A stretch of 64,000 bases of DNA from Cladorrhinum sp. PSN259. Taxonomy: Eukaryota > Ascomycota > Sordariomycetes > Sordariales > Podosporaceae. This document shows, piece by piece, positions 38,044 to 50,200 of this stretch. The stretch's first letter is position 1. Every line of letters begins with the position of its first letter. The notes beneath the pieces were generated by a model, which searched no databases, had not been told where the DNA came from, and saw only the letters and a program-made list of their open reading frames with translations. The translations under genes and the position numbers were made by a program. The stretch is taken from NCBI GenBank assembly GCA_033725935.1, contig MU867083.1:310001-374000 (forward strand). The letters run 5' to 3'.

Positions 38044-38320
38044 TTATTGGCTGGGGAGTGTGGACAAGTACTGTTTGTAGCTGAGATATTAGAGCTGTAC
38101 TTGAGTAAGTCAAACAAAAAGTAGCAGATTCAGCGTACCAATTATCAGGCGGACACTCGCAGAAGTGCTCAATTAGTCTAGACCTGCGGTTCTCTCTATT
38201 CGTATTCGCGTTGGCTTCCGCGACAGAAGAGTCGTCGGCAGCGGCGGTTTTCTTGCGGGAGAATATGCCCTTGAGCTTTTCGGTCTTGGATGAGCCCTTC
38301 TTGCTTAGCTTTTGGCCCAT
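38044..38320 (-). CDS. Small predicted N-myristoylated protein, 72 residues
   Basis: Assembled here from two exons, 38320-38139 and 38080-38044, across a 58-bp intron (donor GTACGC, acceptor CTCAG). The start MGQKLSKKGSSK fits the N-myristoylation pattern (Gly2, Ser6, Lys7/8), with a polybasic stretch (KTEKLKGIFSRKK) that would reinforce membrane binding. After a disordered Ala/Asn-rich middle, RRSRLIEHFCECPPDN joins exactly across the intron to CYKQYLSTLPSQ, giving a tail with three Cys that could be palmitoylated. I know no matching family. The clean splice and in-frame stop support it, but its small size leaves doubt. Confidence 0.5.
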
Positions 38321-39754
38321 TTTGACTGCACTGTTGTGGCTATGAAGGTAGTAATGCCGAATTCAAAATGGGTTGCAATCGAGGGACTGGAGATGCGGCA
38401 GAAGAGTGCGGTCAGAACGAGACGGGTGGAATATCTGGCTACCTGTAAGCACCGTACCCTTCAAAGACGGTATCTGATAAAGTGCGAAGCTTGTTGATGT
38501 TCCTGTCGATGTTTTGCGCTCTGCTTTGGTGATGTTGTAAGAGAACGGACCAGAGCGGGATTCTTCAGTCTGAAACAATTTATGGAATGAGAAACAATTA
38601 GAGCCTGCCAGACTTCCAAACTATTGTGGAGGGAGGTAAAATGGATCCAGAAAGGTGAGCGTGGGTCTCAGAATCTTCATTGTCGCGGAAGGAGACGGCG
38701 ATGTTGACCCGGGCGTTGTGTGTTGCTTCCCGAATGCTCTCGCTGCTCAATCACCAAGACAGGATTGATATCTGTTTGCCGCATCCCGGCAGCTAGTCTG
38801 CGCTCTAAGAAAACCGCAGGTCCCTTGTTTATGTACCTGCCTCTTGGTGACTGGAGTGAGGTCACAATAATTACGCACGACGTCCCTTGATCTGCTGTTC
38901 CTCATCGAGCGCCTTCGCAATGGTGACAGCATCCGGGTTTGTTTTGAACACGGCGCGGAAATACCAGTCAACCTTGTTGATTCTTGTCAGAGGACATAGT
39001 GCAACTGTTCAGTGCATGTGACAGCTCATTGATGGTTGCATAAAAGAAGAGCTGGCAGACTGGTACTCTCCATACTTATTGTGACTGCAAGCGAAAGAGG
39101 GTATGAGGGCATGTGCATGGTAGCACTAGAACTAAAATCAAGTAGAAGTAGGCGAGAACTTATCAGTTATATAAATGGCAAACTCCGAGCCAAAATGTGT
39201 GCAAGGTGGTGCATAGAGATAAGTACTCGACCACTAGCTGCAGAACGGAATCATCAGTTCCGTCAGCAAAAGCATCAGACGGTGACGGTTATCACTGGCA
39301 AACACATAAAACAGAAAGTGAATGAGATCATAAAACATATCTAATAGTTGTCAAACACCAGAATTACTCAATCAAGTAATGAAGCTCTGTGACTACATGC
39401 ATCAAACCCACCAAAACCGTGACAACCTTGACCATCACCACATAGGAAATCACTGGGGCTCTTGCCTAAACCATCCGAACCTTTCCTGGGTACGTGTCCA
39501 AGGTACTTCACTCTACATGTACACAGACATCACCTCCGTCACGGCGCACAAGAATCTATCAAAATTACGCGTGAGTTGATTGCTCAGTCGATCGTTGAGA
39601 CCTTAAACAGTGAACGGCTCATAAGCCCAGTAGTATTAGATGCACGCTGTCTCTATAGACAAATGATGCCGAGCCATGAGTATATACAGAGGAAAAGAAT
39701 TCGACTCGGCATCAGGGGTATCATTAGTGAGAAGTAGTAGTAAAAATATCGCCA
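38321..39754. other. Gene-poor AT-rich stretch
   Basis: About 1.4 kb without a convincing gene on either strand. Open frames are short and unlike known proteins. Confidence 0.5.
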
Positions 39755-40774
39755 TTATAGGTCGTCATTAAGACCAAAAAAAGAGTCGCCCGACCCGCCG
39801 GTCCCCACATATCCTTGCATCGTCCGGCAGTCGAGATAGTTATTCTCGATGAACGGAGTCGCCACTTGGATACCGTACACCTCGGACCACTCCTTCTCTC
39901 CCTTGAACGGGAAAGCCTTGGCCTTGACCCTGCCTTGGACTGTTCTGGGTGCATTATCACCAACTGACATGGTAGTGTTGAACAGTCTGATCATGTTGTC
40001 ACACGACGTGCTGTTCGCAAATGTCGGCTGGTTCGTGATGTTCTTAAATAGCCCAATGGGATAAGGGCTAAGGGTCGGTCGTGCCAGTTGCTCCATCTCC
40101 ACCTCGACAAATTCCGAGTTCGAAAGGCTTGAGCCCTTGAAGTACGTCGCGCCGTTGGACAAAGCACTGTACGCATCGCAGAGGGGCGTGTACTCGGCGG
40201 GGGTAACGATGGTGCCGTACGCCCGGGAACCGTCCACCGCAATATCGTTGCTGGCACTGATGAGTTGTGCCGGTGCCCATCGAAACGAAGAATAACCATC
40301 ACCCATCAAGTCTATGAATGGAAACTCAAACCCAGCACGCTGCACCTCTTGTTAGCGTCTCTTTCCTGTACCACCTTTCCGGACAAATGAACCTACCGAA
40401 AAGTCATCAATGGTGATACCATAGGTCCTGAACTGAACATCGTGGTCGTGTGCAGCCTGCATCAAAACAGGATACATTCCCTCGGGGAAGTCAGGCAGCA
40501 GAGATCGGTATGCCTTCTCAAGAATTCCATATTGCGGGGGGACCAAGCGACGGGCAAGGTCCAAAGAGATGGGAATGATTGCGAGCGTGGCATTGAGCAC
40601 ACCGGTTGCACTGTTTGGGAAAGACTCGGCAAGAGGGTTAGGCTGATCGTGTGATACACAGATGCCTTGTGCGGCTGCTTCTGTCGGTGCCGACATGCTG
40701 GGGCTGAAGAAAAGCGATGACAAGGCGAGGATGAAGATGGCCGATATGGGGATGACGGAGAGTTGAAAAGACAT
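39755..40774 (-). CDS. Secreted protein, possibly acetoacetate-decarboxylase-like fold
   Basis: Two exons, 40774-40397 and 40339-39755, join to 320 residues (donor GTAGGT, branch GCTAAC, acceptor GCAG). A signal peptide or anchor spans MSFQLSVIPISAIFILALSS to SMSAP. The mature part begins GICVSHDQPNP and includes LNATLAIIPISLDLARRLVPPQYGIL, PEGMYPVLMQAAHDHDVQF and IDLMGDGYSSFRWAPAQLIS. This order, a beta strand with I-P then LVPP and P(V/L)-x-Q-x-x-x-D, is what I recall from fungal acetoacetate-decarboxylase-like secreted proteins; I cannot identify the catalytic Lys with certainty. Four N-glycosylation sequons (NAT, NIT, NST, NTT) support secretion. An upstream frame extension to 41023 is probably untranslated. 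Substrate unknown. Confidence 0.6.
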
Positions 40775-42755
40775 CTTTGATCGATGTTTCTGACTCGAGG
40801 TGGCCCAACGGTGTGCGAGGTTCCGAGAATATGATGCCGCCTCTGAAGGGAAGCGAGGCATGCTGAGAGGCATATCGACCGGTAGGGGGGTGGAGGGGGG
40901 ACCGGGAGGTTTTAAGGGAGGGATGACAGGGACTCGAAGAGGGACCGCTAGCCACAACACCAAGCTAAAAACCAGTACTAGTTGGAATGACAGAAATGCA
41001 AAACTGGGAACATAAAGTAACAAGATAGAAGAGTAGAGAGATCAAGACAAGTTCGAGATTTTGGGATGAGGTCAGCAAAGCTTTTTGACTTGCCAGGACC
41101 CTCATACCATGAAACTTTTAATGGTATAGCGGGCGGATGGATGGCAGGCCCAGACAGGCACTGTCCGAGATGAGTGAGTCTGTAACATGGTTCACAAATT
41201 CGGGAGAGTTGAGAGGTGCAAAACGGCAGTGAGGTTTGCCGGTGATCCCTTGGACCCCCGGTGGCTTTCCCTTTGTTTCGGAATGGATTTGATGCGAGAC
41301 CACATTCCCTGACACTTCCAAGGTTGAGTGGCCCAAGCTTTTCTGCGTTCCAACTGCTGTTCGGCCCCTCAGTGCCCCGGCGGTCTGCGAAAAGAACTTT
41401 CTCTTCCAGACTCGCCCCCTCGTTCCCTGTTTGCGTCAAAATTCCCAACATCCACCTTCCGGAAGAGAACGGTTTGTGAGAGTTGAGATGACATGCTACG
41501 AGGACCCAAGAGAACCGGTGCATTGGTTGGGCAATATTGAATGGTGGCAATCCCTGCCAACAGCGCGTGGAGGCGCGGATGCCCACGCTCCCGACACTGC
41601 CAACATCAATAAAGCTAAAGACAGCAAGAAAGCTGGCGGATCGCTGCACGCCATCAAGGCGTGGGCGAAGAAACGGAGGACAGCGGGTGCAAAGGATGTC
41701 ACGCGCTGGTAACGGAAATAAAATAACAGATCCAACGGATGGCATCCCACCAGCCAAATGGGAGCCTAGGCCGGAAGGTGGTCTCGGTTGTAGGTCGCGT
41801 TTCGCTCCGGATGTTGATCTTTCCGGCGCACGGCGCGCGCACTCAGTCGAACTTGTCTAGACAGTCTCCTGCCAATCGGGAGTCCTTTGCTTTCCTCTCG
41901 GGAAAATCCTGCCGGTACGACGAGCGTTGTTCCGTAACACTTTCCCGTTTGTTTCCTCGGCAGCTCGGTGACATTTTTCTTGTGTTGTTTGTTCACCGCA
42001 ATAATGAAGTGAAGAAGGAATGAATGAAGGTTTTGGAAGCATCCAAAAAAAAGTCCCCTGGACTGGAAAGAAAGGGATGCGGGGGTGGGGAAACCCTGAG
42101 ATCCTTCTGACAAAGCCCCTCACCCTACTAAACACCGGGCGGAGCGGGGCCCGGCGGGAACTGTGCCTGTCATTCACGTCATTATTGGCGGCCCGTCAAT
42201 AGATTGACAAAATGAATAACTTTTTTCTAAATACGAGATTGAATGAGTCTTCACCTGCTCTTTGTTGTTATCTTTGTTGATCAAGGATATCATGAATGAG
42301 AAATCCGAGATTCGCTAGAGGCGCCTTCATCTTGTTGATCTGTTCCAGAGGGTGTGAGGGGTTCGTTTCAAAGTTCAGCCCTTGTTCCAGTGGTGCTGCA
42401 CAAGAAAGAAAAGCCCCCAACTCCTCAATAGCTGTCGTCGGTTGCTGGTTGCCGATAAACCGCCCAGCATCAATGTCAAAAATCTCGCCGGGAACTTCAA
42501 AACAAAACCCACTGTTTCGGTCCGAGCAAGGATTTATTTTTTTGGGACTTTGACAGATCGTTCCCATCCACACAATATTCTTCAGAATACATTAATTGCG
42601 GGCCTAAACATCAAAGCCAACCCTAACCCAGATAACTACACTTAGGGGTAAGACCATCTGAAGGAGTGTATATTACCACCTCTGTTCTCATGTTCAATAT
42701 CTAGAAACATATATCCAAATACCCCGATAAGCTTTCTAGATATCCTTCAACCCAA
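40775..42755. other. Long intergenic region, no gene recognised
   Basis: About 2 kb. Overlapping short frames on both strands show no recognisable protein. It presumably holds the promoter of the 40774 gene and, at its far end, the GH5 3' flank with an inverted repeat. Confidence 0.45.
42697..42743 (-). other. Inverted repeat in the GH5 3' flank
   Basis: Arms 42697-42707 (ATATCTAGAAA) and 42733-42743 are perfect reverse complements, starting 13 bases after the GH5 stop on the minus strand. It could fold in the 3' UTR. Confidence 0.5.
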
Positions 42756-43986
42756 TTAGGCCCTATCACTTACAACACCCCCCTTAACACTCGCCAGCCC
42801 CTCCCACTGCAACTTGGCCGGCACCTTCTTGCTGATAACCGGCACCCAAATAGTATCATACAACCCCGGCCCGCCATCAGCCGCCTTGCTCCCAGGTTCC
42901 AGACTACCATACTGCCTCTGATCAGTGCAGCAGGGGCTGTTTGGTCCCCAAAACGGCCCAGCAGCCCACGCGGTCCACCCGATGTACTCCTCATTGTTCG
43001 CCATGTAGTCCAACATCCCATTCAGCATCGTCACACACTCGGTCGTGTTCGACCCGCCAAACTCCGTAATGAACGCCTTGAGCTTGTGTTCCTTCAGCCA
43101 GGCAGTCACTCCCGCCAAGTTGGTAGCGGGATCCTGCGTGCATGCCAGGTGCCCACCGCTGAAATCCTCGTCGAGATACTCGTGAATGTCAACAGCGAGG
43201 TTATTCTCCGGGTCGACGAGCTTATGGATCCAGTTGCTGTTGGCTTCTGACCCGCCCTTGGTCCAGTAGTGCCCGCCAGACCAGGCGTTGCCGGGCGTGA
43301 TGATGAGGTTCTTGGCTCCCGTGGCGCGGATGGCCGTGATGGCTGTCTGGAGGTTATCGAGTAGGAGGGCGCTGGCCATGTCGTGCGGCTCGTTCATGAG
43401 GCCGAAGATCACTTTCTCGTTGTCGGCGAAGCGCTTGGCTAGCTCGCCCCAGAAGGCGCCGAACTGGGCCGTCGTGGCTGCTGTTGGGTCTGAGGTGTTG
43501 CCGATTACGCTGCCGGAGAAGGGCTGAGAGGAAGGGTTGTTGTAGCGCATGTAGTTGTGTGGGTCGAGGATGGCGTCTGGGGCACAGCTCGATCAGACAA
43601 CAGGTTTTTGTGTGGGGAAGGGGAGAAAGGCACTTACAAGCCCCCTTAGTCTTGGTAATATAGTCGATGGACTCCTTGAAGTGGTCAAAGTGTGTCTCAT
43701 TGAATTTGGCGCCGAGGCCATATGAGAGAGGGCACATGCGCTCAAGGAGGAAGGCAACACGGTGGAGGTTGACTTTGTGCTGGTCGGTCATGATGTCAAC
43801 ACCGCTGTTGGAGATGAAGGCATAGTCGACGCCAAACCGGCCTGGGAGACCAGTTCCGACCTGGGCAGTTGGACTCCATGCCCCGAACTCGCCGCTGGAT
43901 TGTGCTACGCCGGCATAGTAAATGGTTGCGGAAACACCGGGAAGAAGCGCAGCATATGCCGCTGCACTGGATGCTGAAAACTTCAT
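42756..43986 (-). CDS. GH5 endo-beta-1,4-glucanase (GH5_5-type)
   Basis: Two exons, 43986-43638 and 43576-42756, join to 389 residues across a 61-bp intron; the junction rebuilds GAYAILDPHNYMRYN. Signal peptide MKFSASSAAAYAALLPGVSA. The TIM-barrel landmarks are VNLHRVAFLLERMCPL, LDPHNYMRY, KVIFGLMNEPHDM (acid/base Glu after the conserved Asn), NLAVDIHEYLDEDFSG (His and Tyr of strands 6) and LKAFITEFGGSNTTEC (nucleophile Glu). GWTAWAAGPFWG gives the strand-8 Trp. There is no carbohydrate-binding module. The enzyme is secreted and cuts cellulose internally, complementing the AA9 gene next to it. TATA box at 44080-44086. Confidence 0.95.
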
Positions 43987-44646
43987 TTTTGACAGAGCGA
44001 CTTTGACGAGAGGGTTGAAAACGCCCACACTGAGTGCAGCTTCCACATGATTTACTCACATGGGCAGCAGAGGTGCCTGCTTTATACAACTCGAATCCCA
44101 ATCCACAGGTAGATATGCTTCTCAATTTATTTCAAGGAAGCTTGTTCCGGCGACCGAGCCGTCCCCAATACTGGGAAAGTAGATCGATACCCGATCTGTG
44201 GTCTGATCCCTTGCAGATTTGCCATTGGATCATATCGAGAGCAATGGAGCGCCCGACGGAACCGACATTCATCTTTGGACTTGACCAGTGAAGATGATGT
44301 TTGCCTCGGCGAAATATGCGATGCGCACGTTGGAGGGCGGAGGAGGGACTTCCGCCAAGTGCACTAGTCTATTTGGTGGTTCGGGGTCGCTTGTTCCCGC
44401 TCGCGTACGGATGGAAGCCGGCAATTCAGGGGTAAAAAGTACGGAATAATGTATACGTGCTTCCTTTGACTGACGACACTGGCATTGGTGCAAACACTTT
44501 GTTTCGTGAAATGCGTGATTGAAAACTGAGTATTTTTTAAAGAGAAAGATTCGCATTTATCTACATAAATATCGATGTCATACCTGATGTTTCAGATTAG
44601 TGTTGTCTTGTCCCTCTCTGCTGTTGAAATAATTGAAAGGCACCCT
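43987..44646. other. Promoter of the GH5 gene and 3' flank of the AA9 gene
   Basis: No gene seen apart from the TATA box. Confidence 0.5.
44080..44086 (-). promoter_or_regulatory. TATA box of the GH5 gene
   Basis: TATAAAG on the minus strand lies 94-100 bases before the ATG. Confidence 0.55.
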
Positions 44647-45637
44647 TCAAGGACCTGCTCGATTTGCATCTGGCGCTGCCTCGCTCCAAACAGGTCCACC
44701 TGGAGCAACATACTTGGTCTGGCCTTGCTGAATCTTCCAGAGAGCAGCGAGAATCTTGGACCAGTTACATGTAGTTAGCCACGATACCATTCCATTTAGG
44801 ATATCTGTAAAGAAACTTACACCTGGATCCTCCGGCTTATAGGCGCCCGGGAAAGCAACACCCTGAGGGAGCTGAGTGGTTCCACCCTGAGTGACACGAA
44901 TCTGGGTACAGCTTGGATAGAATTGTGCTCCCAGCCTCTTCTCGGCCACATGTAAGCCGAGAATTTCATGTCGTAGCAAGTATTCTCCAGGTGCGAGCTT
45001 GGGTGGAATGACCGCTGACCACTTGGCACCCTGCTCTCGAAGAAGGTCTGAAGCCCACGGGGGGTTGCCTTGAGGATTGTAGGATAGTTGCTCGATCTTT
45101 ACCCAGACGTTGCCAGTGTCTCCTTTGAAGGTTTTACAATTGTCATTCGTGCAGCGCGCAAGATATCTTGTGAGAGGAAGTTGAGTAAGCTGTTAACTAA
45201 CAAAAATGGGCTCGGATAGCTAAGTAGGTAGCGGAAGACTTACGTGAAGACTGGCCCACTGTGAGATGATCCCCATTGGTCCCAGTTGAATGTACTACAG
45301 CAGGAGTATTAGACCTTGCTATATGCTGGTGGACTGAGAACAGGAAGACCACATATGTCACTTACACCTTGTCTCCAGCTTTGAGCTCAATAACGCCATC
45401 AGCAGGAACATTACCTCCTGCACCACACGTAATATCCTTTGTAGTAAAATCGGGCACGGGTCCGTTATTGGTGAGCTTTCGAGCGTATCGAACCGGAGGA
45501 GGGTTGACATAGTTATCCTGACCGACCTGCCAAGCGAGGTAATTTTTGCCATTGACAGTGATACTTTTCAGAAACCCATGTCCGGATACCAAGCTGGTCA
45601 AGCCAAGAAGCAAGGCAACCAAAGAGAGAGGTGTCAT
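44647..45637 (-). CDS. AA9 lytic polysaccharide monooxygenase
   Basis: Four exons, 45637-45366, 45294-45244, 45166-44821 and 44754-44647, join to 258 residues; the second has only 51 bases. The signal peptide ends at SLVSG, leaving His1 (HGFLKSITVNG) for the copper histidine brace. The second brace His is in NWDQWGSSHSGPV and the axial Tyr in GAQFYPSCTQIRVT. Other AA9 landmarks are YLARCTNDNC, PPKLAPGEYLLRHEILGLHVA and FPGAYKPEDPGIL. The last intron is a multiple of three with no stop, so an intron-retaining form would also translate. The last residues lack a linker or CBM. Secreted; it cleaves crystalline cellulose oxidatively and helps GH5. TATA box at 45746-45751. Confidence 0.96.
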
Positions 45638-47275
45638 CGTGTCGAATATCGGTTTTGGCGAATGGTGATTCTTGGGGAGACGTTCTATGAGGATTCAAAA
45701 GACATTTACGTTGCCTCTAGGGGTGGTGACCTGAGTGACGAAGTACTTATATGAATTTTCGTCTGTCCAAGATGCGTTGTTTGGTGAATATTTTGTTCCA
45801 CCATTGGCGTAAAGGGGGAATTGTTAATTCGACAAGTTATTCCACCGTTGTTGATGATTGGCTGCCCATCTGCCCAGCCTTCCCAACGGGGTAGCTTCTC
45901 CCGCGCATGTCAATACCGCGTTAATCACACATATCTGAATGACATGGCAGTAGCCTCCTGATGACCTACGTGATGGGGAGCATTTAGGTAAGAATCCTTA
46001 CATATGTGAATAGGGCCGTGACCCGGAAACGACTCGAAGTTGTGGCATTCAGATGACAATATTAGCCCTGTGCAGGCGAGTCAAAAAAGAAATTTGCTGA
46101 TTAAAGGAAACCGACACAATCCACCACTCCAAGCTAAATGGCCGAGTAACAGTTCAGATTGGTGGACTTGTGTGCTGCTCCTCAGGAGGTCTGTGATTGA
46201 GTGGAAATGGCTTCGTTTCGGGGAACATCACTGCAACAGTGAGGTCGCTCTCTGGATGCAGGCAATTGTCATTCAGCAGAGACAGAGGAAGGCGAATGAA
46301 ACGGACACAGAATTGGTCGAATACGTTATGTTGTGCAACGAGATGATGAAAACACCCACTCTCGTTGAACCATAACCAAGACAAAAAGGCGCCTTTTTAC
46401 CCAGTAAATCCACCCTCTCAGTGCTTGCTTCTGGAAGAAGGGACTTGGGATGCCAAGAGTGCACGTTGTGATGGGGGAAAGCTCCACAGTTGACATGCCG
46501 TGCACGCCAGTGGAGTGGAGAAAGTCAGTGGAGAAGGTCTGTCTCCACCTGCACGCCCCACCCCCGCACTTTCCCGCTGGAGAACCAAAAGGGAGCCCAT
46601 GTAGGGTGGCAGGTGCTCACGGCTTCTTCAATTCTTGTCTTGGCGGCATCATTTGAGGAAGGAAACTCAAAGAAAGGATTTAAACCGCACGCGACCTCGT
46701 CTTCCGTCGGCCCACATTCTTCACCCGACCCCCTTCCTCAATTCATCTGCTTGGATATCCGGGTATTTTGGAAGGCGAGACGGGGTAGTTGGCTTGGATG
46801 GGACATCGGCTGGGCCATCCCCTCATGGGAAAAGGCGGGGTAGCAGCACAGCCATGCTGAGATCACTGAGAGCAGGAATCTTCCATTCACCCCTCCCTCC
46901 ACATCCATATCATCTCTGCCAGCCCCGACTTCTTGGAAAACCGTCCTGTCTAAAGAATACCGGTCAATTTGATTGCCTCGACGTCCCGACCGATGTAGTG
47001 CAGATGGGAGGACAAGACGGAGGACAGACAGACTGAGACACCTGTCCGCAAGCTTCCATTGTTTTCAACGAGCTCGCGTCCCACCAACACGTATCCATAG
47101 CCCACGATCCCTTTATTGTCGTTGCAAATCCCGCCGACCTCGCTACACCTGCCTTTTCTTTCTTACTTTCGTCACTTCCCGTCCTCGATAGGTGTCAAAT
47201 TGGGTTTTTGGGTGATCAAATGAACCAATCCCTTCTGGCTTGCGTCAACAGCGCAAGCGCTCGCCAGCATCCATA
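45638..47275. other. Divergent intergenic region, AA9 to transhydrogenase
   Basis: About 1.6 kb with both promoters. No conserved gene seen. From about 46500 onward it is C/CT-rich, probably promoter and 5' UTR of the transhydrogenase gene. Confidence 0.5.
45746..45751 (-). promoter_or_regulatory. TATA box of the AA9 gene
   Basis: TATAAG on the minus strand lies 109-114 bases before the ATG. Confidence 0.5.
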
Positions 47276-50200
47276 ATGTCGAGGGCTTTGCTCCAGCCAG
47301 CACTGGCTTATAATGCACCGTGCGTTCCTCGGCCCGTTGAACGCGTTTTCCGGCCGGCCGTTGTGGCTTTGGGTCCCATTCTGAGTGAGCTACATAGTCC
47401 CCGCGAGCGCCAGCGTTGGCCGTTGGACCAGCGAAGAAAATCTGACGGAAACCTAATTGAACTACAGACTTTGCCTCAGCCAGAGGAGGTACTACAGCCG
47501 TCTCCCAACGAGCATGGCACAACACCGTTCGCGGTGAACGGCCGAGCCCGCCCACCCTGAGTCTTGCTCCTGCAAAGATCCAAGCCCTCAAACTGGCCCG
47601 CCATGCCTCGGTCCTGTCAGCGATTCCATCTAAGCAACCTGTCAAGGGAGCTCTGCCTGTGGCGTCATACTCAACCGACTCAACCACTATTCTGCCACCT
47701 ACAACCCCCTATTCCAAGCTTAAAGTGGGAGCTCCGCGGGAAACGTACCCCAATGAACGTCGTGTGGCTTTGACCCCACAGAACGTGGCACTCCTACTCA
47801 AGAAAGGCTTTTCCGAGGTCCTTGTCGAGAAAGGTGCAGGTGCTGAGGCCGACTTCCTCGATAGCGCCTACGCCTCAGCTGGTGCCACCTTGGTTGACGA
47901 TGCTTCTGCTGTTTGGAAAGGCGCTGATGTCATCCTCAAGGTGAGAGGCCCCAGCGCCGCAGAGGTGGACAAGGCAAAGGAGGGCCAAACCATCATTAGC
48001 TTTCTACAGCCGGCTCAAAATAAGGATCTCGTGGAGAAGCTTGCTTCCAGAAAAGTCACAAGCTTCGCCATGGATCTCATTCCGCGAATTTCTCGAGCCC
48101 AGGTCTTCGATGCCTTGAGTTCAATGGCCAACATTGCTGGTTACAAGGCTGTCCTGGAAGCCTCCAACAATTTTGGCCGTTTTCTGACTGGTCAGGTTAC
48201 GGCGGCCGGCAAAATCCCCCCTTGCAAGGTTCTTGTCATTGGCGCCGGAGTTGCTGGTTTAAGTGCAATTGCGACTGCGAGGAGACTCGGCGCGATTGTG
48301 CGTGGTTTCGACACTCGCCCTGCTGCTCGAGAGCAGGTGCAATCTCTTGGTGCTGAGTTCATCGAAGTTGATATCCACGAAGATGGTTCTGGTGCCGGAG
48401 GTTACGCCAAGGAGATGTCCAAGGAGTTTATCGAAGCCGAAATGACACTATTCACGGAGCAAGCCCGCGAGGTGGACATTATCATCACGACCGCTCTCAT
48501 CCCTGGGAGGCCTGCGCCCAAGCTCATCACCAAGTCTATGATCGAAATCATGAAACCTGGCTCCGTAGTGGTTGATCTTGCAGCCGAAGCGGGAGGAAAC
48601 TGCGAAAAGACCGTCCCTGGCCAGCTGATCACGTACAAAGACGTCAAGATAATTGGTTACACCGACTTCCCCTCTAGGCTTCCTACGCAATCGTCAACGC
48701 TGTACTCGAACAACATCACCAAATTTCTGTTGTCAATGGCACCCAAGGAAAAGGAATACGGTATTGATCTGACGGATGAGGTTGTTCGTGGCGCAATCGT
48801 GACCAACAAGGGAGACATTCTTCCTCCTGCTCCCCGGCCAGCGCCTCCTCCAGCTCCTGCAGCAGCTCCATCAGCCGCCAAGGAAGCCGAGGTAGTAGCA
48901 TTGACGCCCTTCCAAAAGACCTCCCGTCAAGTTGCTTTGGTCACTGGCGGCATGGGATCGGCTCTGGCTCTCGGCAAGTTCACGAGCCCCATGCTCATGG
49001 GCAACGTGTTTACCTTTGCTTTGGCATCCCTCATTGGATATCGTGTGGTTTGGAACGTCGCGCCCGCCCTGCATTCACCCCTCATGAGTGTAACGAACGC
49101 TATCTCCGGTATGGTTGGAATTGGTGGCCTGTTTATCCTCGGTGGGGGGTTCTTCCCGGAAACTATTCCCCAGTGGCTTGGTGCGGCCTCGGTCCTCCTC
49201 GCGTTTGTCAACGTGGGCGGTGGGTTCGTGATCACCAAGCGCATGCTTGATATGTTCCGACGCCCAACCGACCCTCCAGAGTATCCATGGCTTTACTCCA
49301 TCCCTGGTTTGGTATTTGGTGGTGGTTTCCTTGCTGCAGCCTCAACTGGCGCTGCGGGCTTGGTTCAAGCGGGCTATCTTGTCAGCTCCGTCCTTTGCAT
49401 TACCTCCATTTCTGGACTGGCCTCACAAGCTACAGCGCGGATGGGAAATATGTTTGGAATGTTGGGAGTGGGATCTGGTGTCCTCGCCTCCTTGTTGGCA
49501 GTCGGCTTCCCTGTTGCAGTTCTCGCCCAGTTTGGTGGTCTTGCCGGCATTGGCGGACTGCTAGGAATGCTCATCGGCAAGCGGATTACCCCAACTGACC
49601 TTCCTCAGACTGTTGCCGCTCTGCACTCTGTTGTCGGTCTCGCTGCTGTCTTGACCAGCATTGGCAGCGTCCTCGCTGACATAGCGCATGTGTCGACTCT
49701 TCACCTTGTGACAGCCTACCTCGGTGTCCTGATTGGCGGTATCACTTTCACTGGTTCCATCGTGGCATTCTTGAAGCTTGCCGGAAAGATGTCATCGAAA
49801 CCGCTTGTGCTTCGCGGACGTCATGCCCTCAATGGTGGTCTTTTAGCAACAAACGTTGCAACAATGGGCGCATTCATCACGATGGCTCCGGGATCGCCGC
49901 TTATTGCTGCTGGCGCCCTGGCTGCCAATGCCGTACTATCGTTCATCAAGGGCTACACCACCACCGCAGCGATTGGCGGCGCAGATATGCCAGTTGTTAT
50001 CACAGTCCTCAACGCTTATAGTGGTTTCGCACTGGTAGCTGAAGGGTTCATGCTGGACAACCCACTCCTCACGACGGTCGGCGCGCTTATCGGAGTCTCT
50101 GGTTCCATTCTGTCATACGTCATGTGTGTGGCCATGAATCGCTCTCTTGTCAATGTGCTCTTCGGAGGCATTACGGCTCCTACGACATCGGACTACAAGA

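Noticed and set aside
47172..47687. 171-codon minus-strand frame over the 5' end of the transhydrogenase gene
   Set aside because: No recognisable protein; it lies over the presequence region and is most likely a shadow.
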